From DATKHR01 sp035939575 (GTDB lineage: Bacteria > Acidobacteriota > Vicinamibacteria > Vicinamibacterales > CAVVIG01), in NCBI GenBank assembly GCA_035939575.1, contig DASZFS010000158.1, forward strand, positions 112,518 through 176,517: a stretch of 64,000 nt of DNA, given 5' to 3'. Made by a program: the position numbers and the translations under genes. The notes under the pieces are model-generated. The model made no database searches and was not told the origin of the DNA. It saw only the letters and a program-made list of their open reading frames with translations. Of the stretch, positions 32,628 to 43,019 are shown piece after piece (within the stretch, counting starts at the first letter, position 1; every line of letters begins with the position of its first letter).

Positions 32628-33138
32628 ACGCGGCTTTCAGCTGCTGCAGCTTCGCCTTCTGGTCGGCGGTCAGGATCTGCCATACCTCCGCGTGCGCATG
32701 CGCCCGCGCCACCGCCAAGTCCGCATCCGCGGCGGCCACGTCAGCGCTCCTCTGACGGATGAGTGACTCGTCAATGCTGACAGGGTTCGCGGGGTTCGCA
32801 GGGTTCGCCAGGTTCTCGGGGTTCACTACGGCCTCAAGCGCCTGCCGCGCCGAGCGCTCGCGATCGGCCAGCGCCTTCCACTCGTCATGGTGTGTCTCGG
32901 CGATCGTCCGGAGCTGGGTCCGCTGTGTGTCCGTCAGCTGAATCTCCCGAGGCAGCATCGGGAGCATACCCATCGGGCCGCCAGGCCCCCCGCGCCCGCC
33001 TGGACCCCTCCCCATAAACGGCGGCGGTGTCTGGCTCGTATTCTTATCTTGAGTGGCAGCGTAGGCCCCGGCGGCGCCTGCCGCGATTACGGCGCCGGCC
33101 AGCAGGCCGAACGTGGCGTTTCTGATGGTCTTCGTCAT
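32590..33138 (-). CDS. LTXXQ-motif (Spy/CpxP-like) periplasmic protein
   Basis: 182 residues from an ATG with AAGGAGA six bases upstream. Signal peptide: ATFGLLAGAVIAAGAAGAYA. The mature protein has a Gly/Pro-rich segment (PFMGRGPGGRGGPGGP), then helices with two LTxxQ motifs (QLTDTQRTQLRTIAETHHDEW and ILTADQKAKLQQLKAAF), the hallmark of Spy/CpxP envelope-stress chaperones. Between them is an NPANPANP stretch from a 9-bp repeat. It is divergent from an OmpR-type regulator, as cpxP is from cpxRA, which suggests that regulator controls it. Confidence 0.8.
   Translation of the reverse strand: MTKTIRNATFGLLAGAVIAAGAAGAYAATQDKNTSQTPPPFMGRGPGGRGGPGGPMGMLPMLPREIQLTDTQRTQLRTIAETHHDEWKALADRERSARQALEAVVNPENLANPANPANPVSIDESLIRQRSADVAAADADLAVARAHAHAEVWQILTADQKAKLQQLKAAFSARRPSPRGQH
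32783..32827 (-). repeat. 9-bp tandem repeat, five units, inside the LTXXQ gene
   Basis: Plus-strand units GGGTTCGCN, with two diverged copies, encode a run of NPA/NLA/NPE triplets between the two LTxxQ motifs of the protein. Confidence 0.85.
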
Positions 33139-33173
33139 CGCGTTCTCCTTGTATCTCATTGGACTGTAACGAC

Positions 33174-33211
33174 GTGACTGGCACATGGACAAACGGTGAC
33201 AAAATGGTGAC
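33174..33211 (+). promoter_or_regulatory. GTGAC direct repeats in the LTXXQ/response-regulator divergent region
   Basis: GTGAC at 33174, GGTGAC at 33195 and GGTGAC at 33206, roughly 11 or 22 bp apart, with a diverged TGGAC at 33186 between. OmpR-type regulators bind direct repeats at about 10-11-bp pitch, so this may be an autoregulatory site; the last copy overlaps the regulator's first codons. Confidence 0.4.
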
Positions 33212-33938
33212 TCCTCGGGTGCTCGTCGTCGAGGACGAACCAAACATCCGAGAGCTCGTCTGCCTGCACCTGGGCCTCGAGGGGTATACGTGCGAGGGGT
33301 CTGGCGATGGCAAGGACGCGCTCAAGCGGACCGAGGCCGAGCGGTTCGACCTGCTCGTGCTGGACCTGATGATCCCCGGGCTCGACGGAGTCTCGCTGAC
33401 ACGAGCCGTACGCAACGGCCGCACGAACTCTGACGTCCCCATTCTCGTGCTCACGGCACGCCGCGACGAATCCGACAAGGTCCTTGGCCTCGAGAGCGGC
33501 GCCGACGACTACCTTACGAAGCCGTTTGGCGTGCGCGAGCTCGTGGCGCGCGCCCGCGCGCTCCTCCGCCGGCCGCGCCAGGCGTCACTGGCACCGGGTG
33601 CGGCCTCCGCCAATGGCCATGCCGACGAACTCGGGGCGCCAATCCTCGTTCACGGCATCGACATCGATCCGCCGCGCCGACGGGTGCGCATCGACGGCCG
33701 CGAAGTCGAGCTCACGGATCAGGAATTCCGCCTGCTGTATCTCCTGGCGACGCATGTGGGCATCGTCTTCAGCCGCGAGGCGCTTCTCGCCAAGATCTGG
33801 CGTGGGGATACGTTCGTCACGGTCAGAAGCGTCGACACGCTCGTCAAACGGCTGCGCCGCCGCATCGAAGCCGATCCCGCGGAGCCGCGGCTGCTCCTCA
33901 CCGTCTGGGGCGTCGGCTACAAGCTGGCCGACCTCTGA
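33204..33938 (+). CDS. OmpR/PhoB-family response regulator
   Basis: 244 residues from the ATG at 33204. Receiver domain: acidic pair Glu10/Asp11 (VLVVEDEPNIREL), phospho-acceptor Asp54 (LLVLDLMIPGLDG), LTARRDESDKVLGLESGADDYLTKPF with the switch Thr and conserved Lys. Linker, then a winged-helix domain (GREVELTDQEFRLLYLLATHVGIVFSREALLAKIW, VRSVDTLVKRLRRRIEADP, LLTVWGVGYKL). No histidine kinase is encoded next to it; an orphan or remote partner is expected. The arrangement with the LTXXQ gene suggests envelope-stress sensing. Confidence 0.9.
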   Translation: MVTPRVLVVEDEPNIRELVCLHLGLEGYTCEGSGDGKDALKRTEAERFDLLVLDLMIPGLDGVSLTRAVRNGRTNSDVPILVLTARRDESDKVLGLESGADDYLTKPFGVRELVARARALLRRPRQASLAPGAASANGHADELGAPILVHGIDIDPPRRRVRIDGREVELTDQEFRLLYLLATHVGIVFSREALLAKIWRGDTFVTVRSVDTLVKRLRRRIEADPAEPRLLLTVWGVGYKLADL

Positions 33939-33962
33939 TCTCGACCGGCTGATCTCGACCGG
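33935..33962 (+). repeat. 14-bp tandem duplication at the response-regulator stop
   Basis: CTGATCTCGACCGG occurs twice back to back; the first copy contains the TGA stop of the regulator gene. Confidence 0.85.
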
Positions 33963-34030
33963 CGCGCGACGCGCAGGTGCCCTGATCCTCGCCGGCTCAA
34001 GAGCCGATACGTATGTTAGGATTTGGAGAC

Positions 34031-34053
34031 ATTTCCGTTTCCCCAGCGGAAAT
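34031..34053 (+). repeat. Short hairpin upstream of ftsH
   Basis: ATTTCCG and CGGAAAT pair around a nine-base loop, about 110 bp before the ftsH start in an A/T-richer patch (TACGTATGTTAGGAT) that may hold its promoter. Confidence 0.4.
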
Positions 34054-34163
34054 CCCATTCAGACAACTGTTTACTGCGGTCCGGCAGGGCGCCCGATCCG
34101 CTGCGCGGTCTCGCGGGCGGGGCGTGCACGCCCGAGCCGGGCCGATACGCGGAGGAGTTTCAC

Positions 34164-35937
<1,774 letters not shown>

Positions 35938-35957
<20 letters not shown>

Positions 35958-36996
35958 TAGCGTCGGCGGCGGCTGAGTCGGGCCAGACCGGCTGCGGCGC
36001 CGCGACGTAGCCAACGTGCGCAAGACGGGCCTGGAAGAGCGCCGTCTCCGACGCCCAGAAGACCAGCTTCACCCACAAGCGAGCGACGATGTACAGCTGT
36101 CCGATCGCGAAGCCAATCCACATCATCAGCCCGGCCTGTGCCGCACCGGGCGCGGCCAGAGTGGCCAAGGCGTAGAGCGCGGCGCAGACCGCGAAGACGA
36201 GAATATTCATCAGGTAGAGGCCCGCCGCCGCGCCATTGCGCCGCACGAACCGGAAGCCGGCGGCGAGAGCGGCGAGCATGCTGTGTCGATCCTCGACAAC
36301 TGCGCGAACCTTCGCGTAGTCGAAGACGAGGCTGCAACCGGCGACCAGGAGCGCGAGCACCAGGTACAGGACCAGCCGCACGGCAAAGGCCGAGCGCTCG
36401 GCCGTCGTCTCGTGGGTGAGCCGGGCGAACAGCCGGTCGAACAACAGCGGGTGAGCGACGCCGAAGATCAACGCATACACCAGCCACTGGACGACGCCGA
36501 GCCGGAGGAAGCGGAAGAAGTGCACGCCGGATGCCGCGAAGAACGCGTGCGTGCGCGAGGGGCGGTCCCGGGCGTAGCGATCGATGATGCCGCCGGCGAC
36601 GAACGTCCAGAGCGCGAGATACGCGCCGGCGGCGCTCGCGATGACCAGCGGACGCGGCGTGTGGTCCGCGAACGCGCTGGCGTTGTCGAGGACGGCGCCG
36701 AAGCCGATGACAGTGGGCTTGAGGGTGGCGCCAACGCCGCTGGCCTGTCCGGCGAATTCCTGCATCCAGTCGTAGTTGACCCCTGCGGCCGCTGACGCGG
36801 CCTCGAGGCTCCCGCCAAGGTGCTGGACGATCATGCCACGCAGCACGAGCGCGAGCGGAAGGCTGACGGAGAGCGTCATCAACCAGACACCGAGCAGGAC
36901 TGCGGGCGCGCGCGTGACGCGGCGCGCGCCATCGCGCCACGCGGAGGCCGCGGTTGCAGAAGCCGTCGAGCTCGTCGAAGAGGCCGGGACGCTCAC
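35938..36996 (-). CDS. Polytopic membrane protein, unknown function
   Basis: 352 residues from a GTG that overlaps the M1 peptidase stop (GTGA); the much longer frame to 38445 is antisense-like garbage within that gene. Low-complexity N-terminus (ASSTSSTASATAASA), then six or seven hydrophobic segments, for example VLLGVWLMTLSVSLPLALVLRG, LVIASAAGAYLALWTFVAGGII, LVLYLVLALLVAGCSLVFDYA and LMNILVFAVCAALYALATLA. No catalytic motif seen. The pattern resembles uncharacterised integral membrane proteins of the DUF4013/YihY style only loosely. Coupled to the secreted aminopeptidase. Confidence 0.72.
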
Positions 36997-38921
36997 ACCA
37001 GCGCCGCCCACGAGAGCAGGCAGTCCTGGAGCCAGATCATCCAGACCATGGACCATTTCGTTGCGGCGCGCGGTCCGTCGGGCCGCAGCGTTCTGGAGTT
37101 GTTCGTGTAGTCCACATCCAGCAGCAGCACACGCTCCGGATCGACCTCGGCGCTGACCGCGGCGCTCGGGCGGATGTAGGAATAGAGCTTCCACCGATCC
37201 AGTCCGTCCCAGTGCTCGGTGACGCGCTCGCCGTTCTCGAACGTCACCAACACGTCGACCGGAAACGTCGCCTCGCCATAGCGCCGCACGACGACGTTCG
37301 ATCGGTATTGCGGACCCTCGCGCGCGGCGGTCAGATCCTGGACCCCATAGTCGAACACGTTCGAGCTGCGATAGACCTGATCGAAGAATGGCTGGAGATC
37401 GCGGCCGGCGACCTCTGTCGCCGTCCGGAAGAAGTCGTCCGGCCTCGGATGCTTGAACTTCCAGCGGTCGAAATGCGCTGCCATCACGCGCTGGAGGGTC
37501 GGCCAGCCGAGCCACCGCTCGAGCGTGTTGAGCCACAGCGCGGTCTTGTTGTAGGTGATGCTGCCGCCCGTCGAAGGGAAGTAGCGAAAACTTGGCGTCG
37601 ACTGCGCGTCGCTCTTCGCGTCGCGCCGGTAGCCGGCCAGGCGGTTGCCCTCGGTCTCGCGCGAGAGCGCGATGTCCCGATACACCCACGGCACGAAGCC
37701 GCCGAAGTAGCGGATCGTGAGGAAGTTCGGATCGTAGACCTGCGCGACGGCACGCGCCGTCGAGAACGTGTTGAGCCCCTCGTCCATCCACGCGTCCTCG
37801 AACTCGTTGTTGCCGACGATCCCGTACCAGAACTGATGGCCCGCTTCGTGGACCGTGACGCCCTCGGGCGTCGTGACGCGCGACGGCGCGAGCCATCGCG
37901 TTCCGGCGGTGAAGAGCGTCGGGTACTCCATGCCGCCGGCGCCGCTCTGGTACGCGGGATCGACGATGGTGATGTGCCCGTATGGATACGCGCCGAACCA
38001 CTCGCCGTAGTACTTGAGCGTTGTCCGGGTGGCGTCGAAATGGCGCTCGGCCTGGCCGGCGTGCTCGGGCTGCAGCAGAAGGCGCATATCGACGGCCGGC
38101 AGCGTTGGATGCTCGAAGCGCGCGGTGCGTACGATGAAATCGGGGCTCGTCGTCCAGGCGAAGTCGTGAACGTCGTCCTGATGATAGCGGTGCGTCGCTG
38201 TGCCGTCCGCGTTGTCGACGCGCTCGCGCTGCAGGCCCGTCGCGCCGACAATCCATTGGTGTGGCACGGTCATCGACACGTCGTATACGCCGTAGTCGGA
38301 GAAAAACTCGGTGCCCTCGTGGAACTGATGGCAATTCCATCCGGTGTCCTGGAAGACCCCCAGCTTCGGAAACCACTGCGCGATGAAGAAGAAATTGCCG
38401 ATCGCGCCGGTGCGGGCGAACGTGCGCGGCACGTGGGCGCTCCATGCCAGCTCGACGGTGACCGAGCCGCCGGGTCCGACCGGCTGTGGCAGCGGGAGCG
38501 CCATCACCGTCTGATCGTCCGCGTTGTCATCGTCCGGCGTGATGAAGTGCTGGGCCGTCGTCAGGTCGGACGTGATCGGCGACGTCAGCTTGATGGACGT
38601 GACGTCCATGTGCGCGAGGTCACGGGCGGGACGATCGGCCTCCGGCCGGCCGAGGCCAAGCTCGCGCTCGCGCATCCAGGTGCTGCGCGCGTTCTTCCAG
38701 GCGTTCCAGTACAAATGGAACTGCAGCTCCGTGGCGGTCGTGCCGGTGATGTTGCGCCAGGCAATTCTCTCGGTGCCGACGATGATCCGCGCCGAGGGGT
38801 CGAGGCGCGCCTCGATCTCATAACTTGCATTTCTCGCCGACAGCGGGGGATTCACGGTGCCCTGAGCCGCCGCGGCCGCGGACGCCACGCCGAGCAGCGC
38901 CGCCACGAACAGCGGGCGCAT
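36993..38921 (-). CDS. Secreted M1-family zinc aminopeptidase-like protein
   Basis: 642 residues with signal peptide (PLFVAALLGVASAAAAAQ). An N-terminal beta-sandwich (ARLDPSARIIVGTERIAWRN) precedes the gluzincin domain. The zinc site is VHEAGHQFWYG (His358, Glu359, His362) followed 19 residues later by Glu381 in NNEFEDAWMDEG, the M1 spacing. The exopeptidase motif appears as GGMEYPTLF, replacing the usual GAMEN, as in many bacterial M1-like proteins whose substrates are not known. C-terminal helical part (RPDDFFRTATEVAGRDLQPFFDQVY). Likely periplasmic or outer surface, scavenging peptides. The stop overlaps the next gene. Confidence 0.88.
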   Translation of the reverse strand: MRPLFVAALLGVASAAAAAQGTVNPPLSARNASYEIEARLDPSARIIVGTERIAWRNITGTTATELQFHLYWNAWKNARSTWMRERELGLGRPEADRPARDLAHMDVTSIKLTSPITSDLTTAQHFITPDDDNADDQTVMALPLPQPVGPGGSVTVELAWSAHVPRTFARTGAIGNFFFIAQWFPKLGVFQDTGWNCHQFHEGTEFFSDYGVYDVSMTVPHQWIVGATGLQRERVDNADGTATHRYHQDDVHDFAWTTSPDFIVRTARFEHPTLPAVDMRLLLQPEHAGQAERHFDATRTTLKYYGEWFGAYPYGHITIVDPAYQSGAGGMEYPTLFTAGTRWLAPSRVTTPEGVTVHEAGHQFWYGIVGNNEFEDAWMDEGLNTFSTARAVAQVYDPNFLTIRYFGGFVPWVYRDIALSRETEGNRLAGYRRDAKSDAQSTPSFRYFPSTGGSITYNKTALWLNTLERWLGWPTLQRVMAAHFDRWKFKHPRPDDFFRTATEVAGRDLQPFFDQVYRSSNVFDYGVQDLTAAREGPQYRSNVVVRRYGEATFPVDVLVTFENGERVTEHWDGLDRWKLYSYIRPSAAVSAEVDPERVLLLDVDYTNNSRTLRPDGPRAATKWSMVWMIWLQDCLLSWAALV

Positions 38922-38923
38922 GT

Positions 38924-40420
38924 TCAGTGGCTCGAGCCTGGAGCGGCGCGCGACAGCACGCGCTTCTGCGGCAGCGAGGCTCTGTCGACCACTTTGCCGT
39001 CCTTGACGAGGACGGAGATGCTCCGGATGTTGTGGATGTCGGCGAGCGGATCGGCGTCGAGGACGAGCAGGTCGGCGCGCTTGCCGCTCTCGATGGTGCC
39101 GGACTCGGTCACGGTGCGCGAGGCGATGGCGCCGTTCTTCGTCGCGGCTACGATCGCCTGCGAAGGCGTCATGCCCAGCTCGACCAGCCCTTCGATGGCG
39201 ATGATCGTGCCGATGCCATGGTCCTGATTCTGCGGCTTCGGCGTGCGCGAGAGCTCGCTCGCTGCGGCCCAGTAGCTGTCGGTGCCGACCGTGACGAGCG
39301 CCCCCGCTCGAATCAGCTTCTGAGCGTTCCGACGGCGCATCTCCAGGCCGGCGCCGAGATCGTCGCTCCGCTGACGCTCCTCGAACGACGTGCGCGGCCG
39401 CGGAGGAGATTTCTTGTCAGCCTCGGCGTGCTTCTTCTCGGCTTCGGCGCGGTCCTTGACGTGCTTCTCCCATGCGTCGCCGGTGATTGTGCTGACGAGC
39501 ATCGAGCAGACCAGCTGCTTGTCGAGGATGCGGCGGACCAGATCGTCTGGCAGCTCCTTGCCGTCCAGCAGCTCCGGGTGCTGGATGCCGTCGATGCCGG
39601 CGTCGATGGACAGGCGCAGCCCTTCAGGACTGGTCGCGTGCGTCTCGACCATCCGGCCCTGGGCGTGCGCGCGCTCCACGATCGTCTTCTGCGCGGCGGG
39701 TGAGAACCCGATGAACGTCGGCTCGGAGAAGTGGCTGGTGCCGCCGTACTTCAGGAAGTCCGGGCCTTTCGCCAGATAGGCGTCGATCGCGTGCGCGAGG
39801 TCGGCTGGCGTCATCCCCATCAGCTCTTCGCCGGCGCCTTGCGCGATCTCGTCGTTCATCTGCTCCTGGAACAGGGTGAGGCTCTGTTCGCGCGTGAGGC
39901 TGAAGCTGATCGAATACGGTCCGCTCCAGCCGATGATGTTGCCGGCGGCCAGAATCTGCGCGCCGATCGCCTCGCCGGCGGCGATCCGCTCGCGGACCGC
40001 GACCAGCGGCCGGAGCATGCCGTAGCTGTCGCGCACGGTGGTCACGCCGTAGCGGAGCTCGGTCTGCGCGGCCTCGAGCACGATGTCTTCCTGGCGGTCC
40101 TGGTAGCGGACGAGCGTTTCGTAGCGGTCGTTCATGCCGCCGTACAGCGACAGGTGCACATTCGTGTCGATGAAGCCCGGTACCACGAACTTGCCGGAGC
40201 CATCGATGGTCTGCGCGCCGGAGGGAATGGCGGTGGACGCGCGCGGACCCGCAGCGACGATGCGGCCGTGCGAGACGACGACCACGGCATCGCGAACGGG
40301 CGGGGCGCCGTTGCCGTCGATGACTGTGGCGCCGACGATTGCGAGCGCGGCAGGCTGCGCGTGGAGCGAGACGGCCAGCCCCGCAGCCGCCAATGCGGTG
40401 GCAGCGAAAATGAAGCGCAT
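38924..40420 (-). CDS. Secreted amidohydrolase-superfamily protein (imidazolonepropionase-like)
   Basis: 498 residues from the ATG at 40420; the frame to 40498 adds no better start. Signal peptide MRFIFAATALAAAGLAVSLHAQ. Beta-sandwich start AIVGATVIDGNG and KFVVPGFIDTNVHLSLYGG follow. The canonical HxH metal motif is NVH here (first His replaced by Asn). Later ligands look present: FLKYGGT (Lys), ETHATSPEG (His), GIQHPELL (His), VGTDSYW (Asp). The C-terminus has the usual ESGKRADLLVLDADPL. A charged insertion EAEKKHAEADKKSPPRPR lies near residue 340. Substrate unknown; perhaps a cyclic dipeptide or amino-acid derivative, given the adjacent aminopeptidase (inference). Confidence 0.85.
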   Translation of the reverse strand: MRFIFAATALAAAGLAVSLHAQPAALAIVGATVIDGNGAPPVRDAVVVVSHGRIVAAGPRASTAIPSGAQTIDGSGKFVVPGFIDTNVHLSLYGGMNDRYETLVRYQDRQEDIVLEAAQTELRYGVTTVRDSYGMLRPLVAVRERIAAGEAIGAQILAAGNIIGWSGPYSISFSLTREQSLTLFQEQMNDEIAQGAGEELMGMTPADLAHAIDAYLAKGPDFLKYGGTSHFSEPTFIGFSPAAQKTIVERAHAQGRMVETHATSPEGLRLSIDAGIDGIQHPELLDGKELPDDLVRRILDKQLVCSMLVSTITGDAWEKHVKDRAEAEKKHAEADKKSPPRPRTSFEERQRSDDLGAGLEMRRRNAQKLIRAGALVTVGTDSYWAAASELSRTPKPQNQDHGIGTIIAIEGLVELGMTPSQAIVAATKNGAIASRTVTESGTIESGKRADLLVLDADPLADIHNIRSISVLVKDGKVVDRASLPQKRVLSRAAPGSSH

Positions 40421-40494
40421 GACCCGGAATCCTACACCAGCGGTCAGGCTCTGGACGAACGACGCCCCGAGAAGGCTTCGAACGTCGCGCGACA

Positions 40495-41451
40495 TCACGG
40501 GTGAGGCATGAGCACGATCGAGATCAATGGCTCGTCAGGCGTCCGGTCGACCAGCGCGCCCGGGCCGCCGATCTCCATCCGGTGTGCGCGGTAACCGAGC
40601 TCGCGCGCCAGCGCGAGAAATGACGCGACGTTGATCCCGGAGGCGCGATCGAGCTGAGTCGGGTGGAGCTCTGACAGGATGACCGGCCGGTCCTCGTGCA
40701 GGAGCCGGCGAGCGCCGCGCAGCACCTGCGGCTCGGCTCCCTCGACGTCCATCTTGACGAGTCGGACCGGGCGCTCGAGCGGGAGGTCGTCGAGCGCCAC
40801 GAGGGGAACGGTCCGCGTGAGGTTGCCGGTCAACGGCGCCGCGCCGTCGCGCAGCAGGTATGCGCCGCCCGAATTGAGCGTCTCGCGCGGAAACGTGAGC
40901 GTGGCCTCTCCAGTTGCGGCGCCGACGGCGGCGCGCCGAAACACGATGCGATCGTCGAACCGGTTCTCCGCGATCGAGCGCTCAAGGAGCTCCGCATTCG
41001 CGTCGAAGGGCTCGAAGGCATACACGCGGCCCGCCACGCCGACGCTGGCCGCCATCTGCATCGAGAAGAACCCGATGTGCGCGCCGATGTCCACGGCGAC
41101 ATCGCCGGGGTGCAGCACGCGGCGCACGAACCGAATCTCGTCCGTTTCGTAGGCGTCTCGAATGATGCTCAGACCGATGACGTGATCCGAGAGATCAACG
41201 AACAGTCTGGCGCTTCCGGGGCCATCGAGTTCCTTAATGACCAGCGTGCGATCGTTCGTGTGCGCGTAGTCGCCGTTCTTGTCCTGGAACTCGGCAGACG
41301 TCATGAGGTGTCGCCGCAGCTCGCGTGTGTTGCGCGAACCCGCCAGCTTTGGACCGATCACATCGTCGCTCTCGGGATCGCGATCGAGCAGGAGCCGATA
41401 CGCCCACACGACGTGATCGCGCGTCAGGCCGCCGGGATGGTCGGTTGCCAT
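40495..41451 (-). CDS. FkbM-family SAM-dependent methyltransferase with N-terminal DUF4214-like segment
   Basis: 318 residues, ATG at 41451. The first 60 residues (VVWAYRLLLDRDPESDDV, RNTRELRRHLMTSAEFQ) look like a DUF4214-type helix found in glycan-related proteins. The methyltransferase has the SAM loop VAVDIGAHIGFFSMQMA, VYAFEPFDANAELLERSI, VKMDVEGAEPQVLRGARRLL and a C-terminal ELHPTQLDRASG, all FkbM signatures. FkbM enzymes O-methylate sugars or polyketides; the context of polysaccharide genes at the window start favours a glycan target. Its start codon overlaps the -10 element of the divergent gene. Confidence 0.88.
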   Translation of the reverse strand: MATDHPGGLTRDHVVWAYRLLLDRDPESDDVIGPKLAGSRNTRELRRHLMTSAEFQDKNGDYAHTNDRTLVIKELDGPGSARLFVDLSDHVIGLSIIRDAYETDEIRFVRRVLHPGDVAVDIGAHIGFFSMQMAASVGVAGRVYAFEPFDANAELLERSIAENRFDDRIVFRRAAVGAATGEATLTFPRETLNSGGAYLLRDGAAPLTGNLTRTVPLVALDDLPLERPVRLVKMDVEGAEPQVLRGARRLLHEDRPVILSELHPTQLDRASGINVASFLALARELGYRAHRMEIGGPGALVDRTPDEPLISIVLMPHP

Positions 41452-41456
41452 ATAAT
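41451..41456 (+). promoter_or_regulatory. -10 hexamer TATAAT for the dihydrodipicolinate-reductase-like gene
   Basis: Perfect TATAAT ending nine bases before the ATG at 41466, giving a leader of at most about three bases. It begins at the first base of the divergent FkbM start codon, so the two genes share this site. Confidence 0.5.
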
Positions 41457-41465
41457 CCCAAGCTT

Positions 41466-42470
41466 ATGCCGAACATTCGCGTGATGCACTTTGGGCTCGG
41501 GCCGATTGGTGCGGCCATCGCCAAGCAGGTGGCCGAGCGCCCTGGGCTCAAGATCGTGGGCGGCATCGACATCGACCCAGCGAAAGTCGGCCGCGATCTC
41601 GGCGACGTCATCGGCCTGCCGAAGCGACTGGGCGTCAAGGTGTCGGGCGACGCGGCACGCGCGTTGAAGGCGGCACGGCCCGACGTGGTGATGCTGTGTA
41701 CGGCTTCGTCGATCAAGAACGTCATGCCCGAGATCGAGACCATCCTGAAGTCCAAGACGCCGATCGTCTCGACGACCGAGGAGCTGGCGTATCCCGGTTA
41801 CACGCATATCCGCCAGGCGCGGCAGATTCACACCTGGGCGAAGAAGGCGAAGGTGGGCGTGCTCGGCACCGGCGTCAACCCCGGGTTCGCGATGGACGCG
41901 TTGCCGATTGCGCTGACCGCGGTGTGCGAGCGTGTCGAGCGCGTCGCGGTCAACCGGGTGCAGGACGCCCGCATCCGCCGGCTGCCGTTTCAGCAGAAGA
42001 TCGGCGCCGGACTCACGACCGAGCAGTTCCAGAAGAAAGTGGAGGACGGCAGCGTCAGGCACGTGGGGCTGACCGAATCGATCGCGATGATCGCGGACGC
42101 GCTCGGGTGGAGCCTCGATCGGATCACCGACGAGATTCATCCGAAGCTGGCGACTGTGACGATCTCCAGCGAGTTCCTCGCCGTCGATCCTGGATACGTC
42201 TGCGGGATCATCCAGGACGGCGTCGGCTACCGCAAGGGCAAACCAGCCATCAAGCTGCACATGGAGGCGTATCTGGGATCGCCGGAAACCTACGATTCGG
42301 TGGAGATCGAGGGATCCCCGAACCTGTCGATGAAGCTGTCGGGCGGGATCCACGGCGACGTCGCGACGGCGTCGATTGCCGTCAATTCAATCGCCAAGGT
42401 GCTGCAGGCCCCGCCGGGGCTTCACACGATGCGCGATCTGGCGCTCCCGTCGTTCTTCCCCGGCCGCTAG
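41466..42470 (+). CDS. Dihydrodipicolinate-reductase-like / 2,4-diaminopentanoate dehydrogenase-type oxidoreductase
   Basis: 334 residues from the ATG at 41466; the upstream frame overlaps fkbM. NAD(P)-binding IRVMHFGLGPIGAAIAKQVAERPGL, then GGIDIDPAKVGRDLG, VVMLCTASSIKNVMPEIE, IVSTTEELAYPG and GTGVNPGFAMDALPIALTAVCERVERV. The C-terminal domain has YLGSPETYDSVEIEG and GGIHGDVATASIAVNSI. This is the pattern of the DapB-related Ord/2,4-diaminopentanoate dehydrogenase group rather than true DapB, which is shorter (about 270) and has a RHHxxK motif not seen here. Catalytic role in this organism unknown. Confidence 0.8.
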   Translation: MPNIRVMHFGLGPIGAAIAKQVAERPGLKIVGGIDIDPAKVGRDLGDVIGLPKRLGVKVSGDAARALKAARPDVVMLCTASSIKNVMPEIETILKSKTPIVSTTEELAYPGYTHIRQARQIHTWAKKAKVGVLGTGVNPGFAMDALPIALTAVCERVERVAVNRVQDARIRRLPFQQKIGAGLTTEQFQKKVEDGSVRHVGLTESIAMIADALGWSLDRITDEIHPKLATVTISSEFLAVDPGYVCGIIQDGVGYRKGKPAIKLHMEAYLGSPETYDSVEIEGSPNLSMKLSGGIHGDVATASIAVNSIAKVLQAPPGLHTMRDLALPSFFPGR

Positions 42471-42492
42471 AAGGGGGGCGGCGCGAGAGCGG

Positions 42493-42993
42493 ATGCAGAT
42501 CGTCGTCAAGTGCCCGAAATGCGACGCGTCGTTGCCGGTCGGCCCGGTCGGCCCGGTCAACCCTGTGGACGCTGTCAACGCCGCCGAGATGCCCGCCGCC
42601 ATCTCGTGCGGCAGGTGCGGCCGCGAGATCCGGTTGACGATCAGCGACGGGGTCCGAGCCGACCGTGCGGTCGATCGGTGCCCGGTCTGCGAGGGCGCGG
42701 ACTTCTACATCCGCAAGGACTTCGATCCCACGATCGGGCTGACCGTCGTCATCATCGGCGCGCTCATCAGCGGGGCGTTCTACTGGTTCGGCAGGGATCT
42801 CATCGCGTACGGCATTCTGGCGTCTGCCGCCCTCGTCGATCTCGCCGTCTACGGACGGCTGAAGGACGTCACCGTCTGCTACCGGTGCCACGCCGAGTTC
42901 CGTGGCGTGTACGCGAGAACCGCTCCATCGTTCGATCTGCACACGGCCGACGTTCTGGAACTGGAGTACGAGCGGCGGATCGGCCGGCGGTGA
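42493..42993 (+). CDS. Zinc-ribbon membrane protein, unknown function
   Basis: 166 residues. The N-terminal ribbon has CPKCDASLP and CGRCGREIRL, interrupted by a PVG/PVN/AVN stretch from a 9-bp repeat; a second CPVCEGADFY and a late CYRCHAEFRGVY follow. Two adjacent hydrophobic segments (LTVVIIGALISGAFYWFG and LIAYGILASAALVDLAVYG) make it a membrane-anchored zinc-ribbon protein. The ATG has GAGAGCGG upstream. Possibly a small regulator or chaperone; no homologue recalled. Confidence 0.72.
   Translation: MQIVVKCPKCDASLPVGPVGPVNPVDAVNAAEMPAAISCGRCGREIRLTISDGVRADRAVDRCPVCEGADFYIRKDFDPTIGLTVVIIGALISGAFYWFGRDLIAYGILASAALVDLAVYGRLKDVTVCYRCHAEFRGVYARTAPSFDLHTADVLELEYERRIGRR
42535..42579 (+). repeat. 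9-bp tandem repeat between the two halves of a zinc ribbon
   Basis: CCGGTCGGC twice, then CCGGTCAAC, CCTGTGGAC and GCTGTCAAC encode PVGPVGPVNPVDAVN, separating CPKC from CGRCG. Confidence 0.8.
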
Positions 42994-43019
42994 GTCGGGG
43001 GCGTGTCCGACTGGATGAT

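Noticed and set aside
36954..39227. 757-codon plus-strand frame opposite the M1 peptidase and amidohydrolase
   Set aside because: Low-complexity Arg/Val/Asp composition without motifs; both opposite-strand genes have signal peptides and catalytic motifs.
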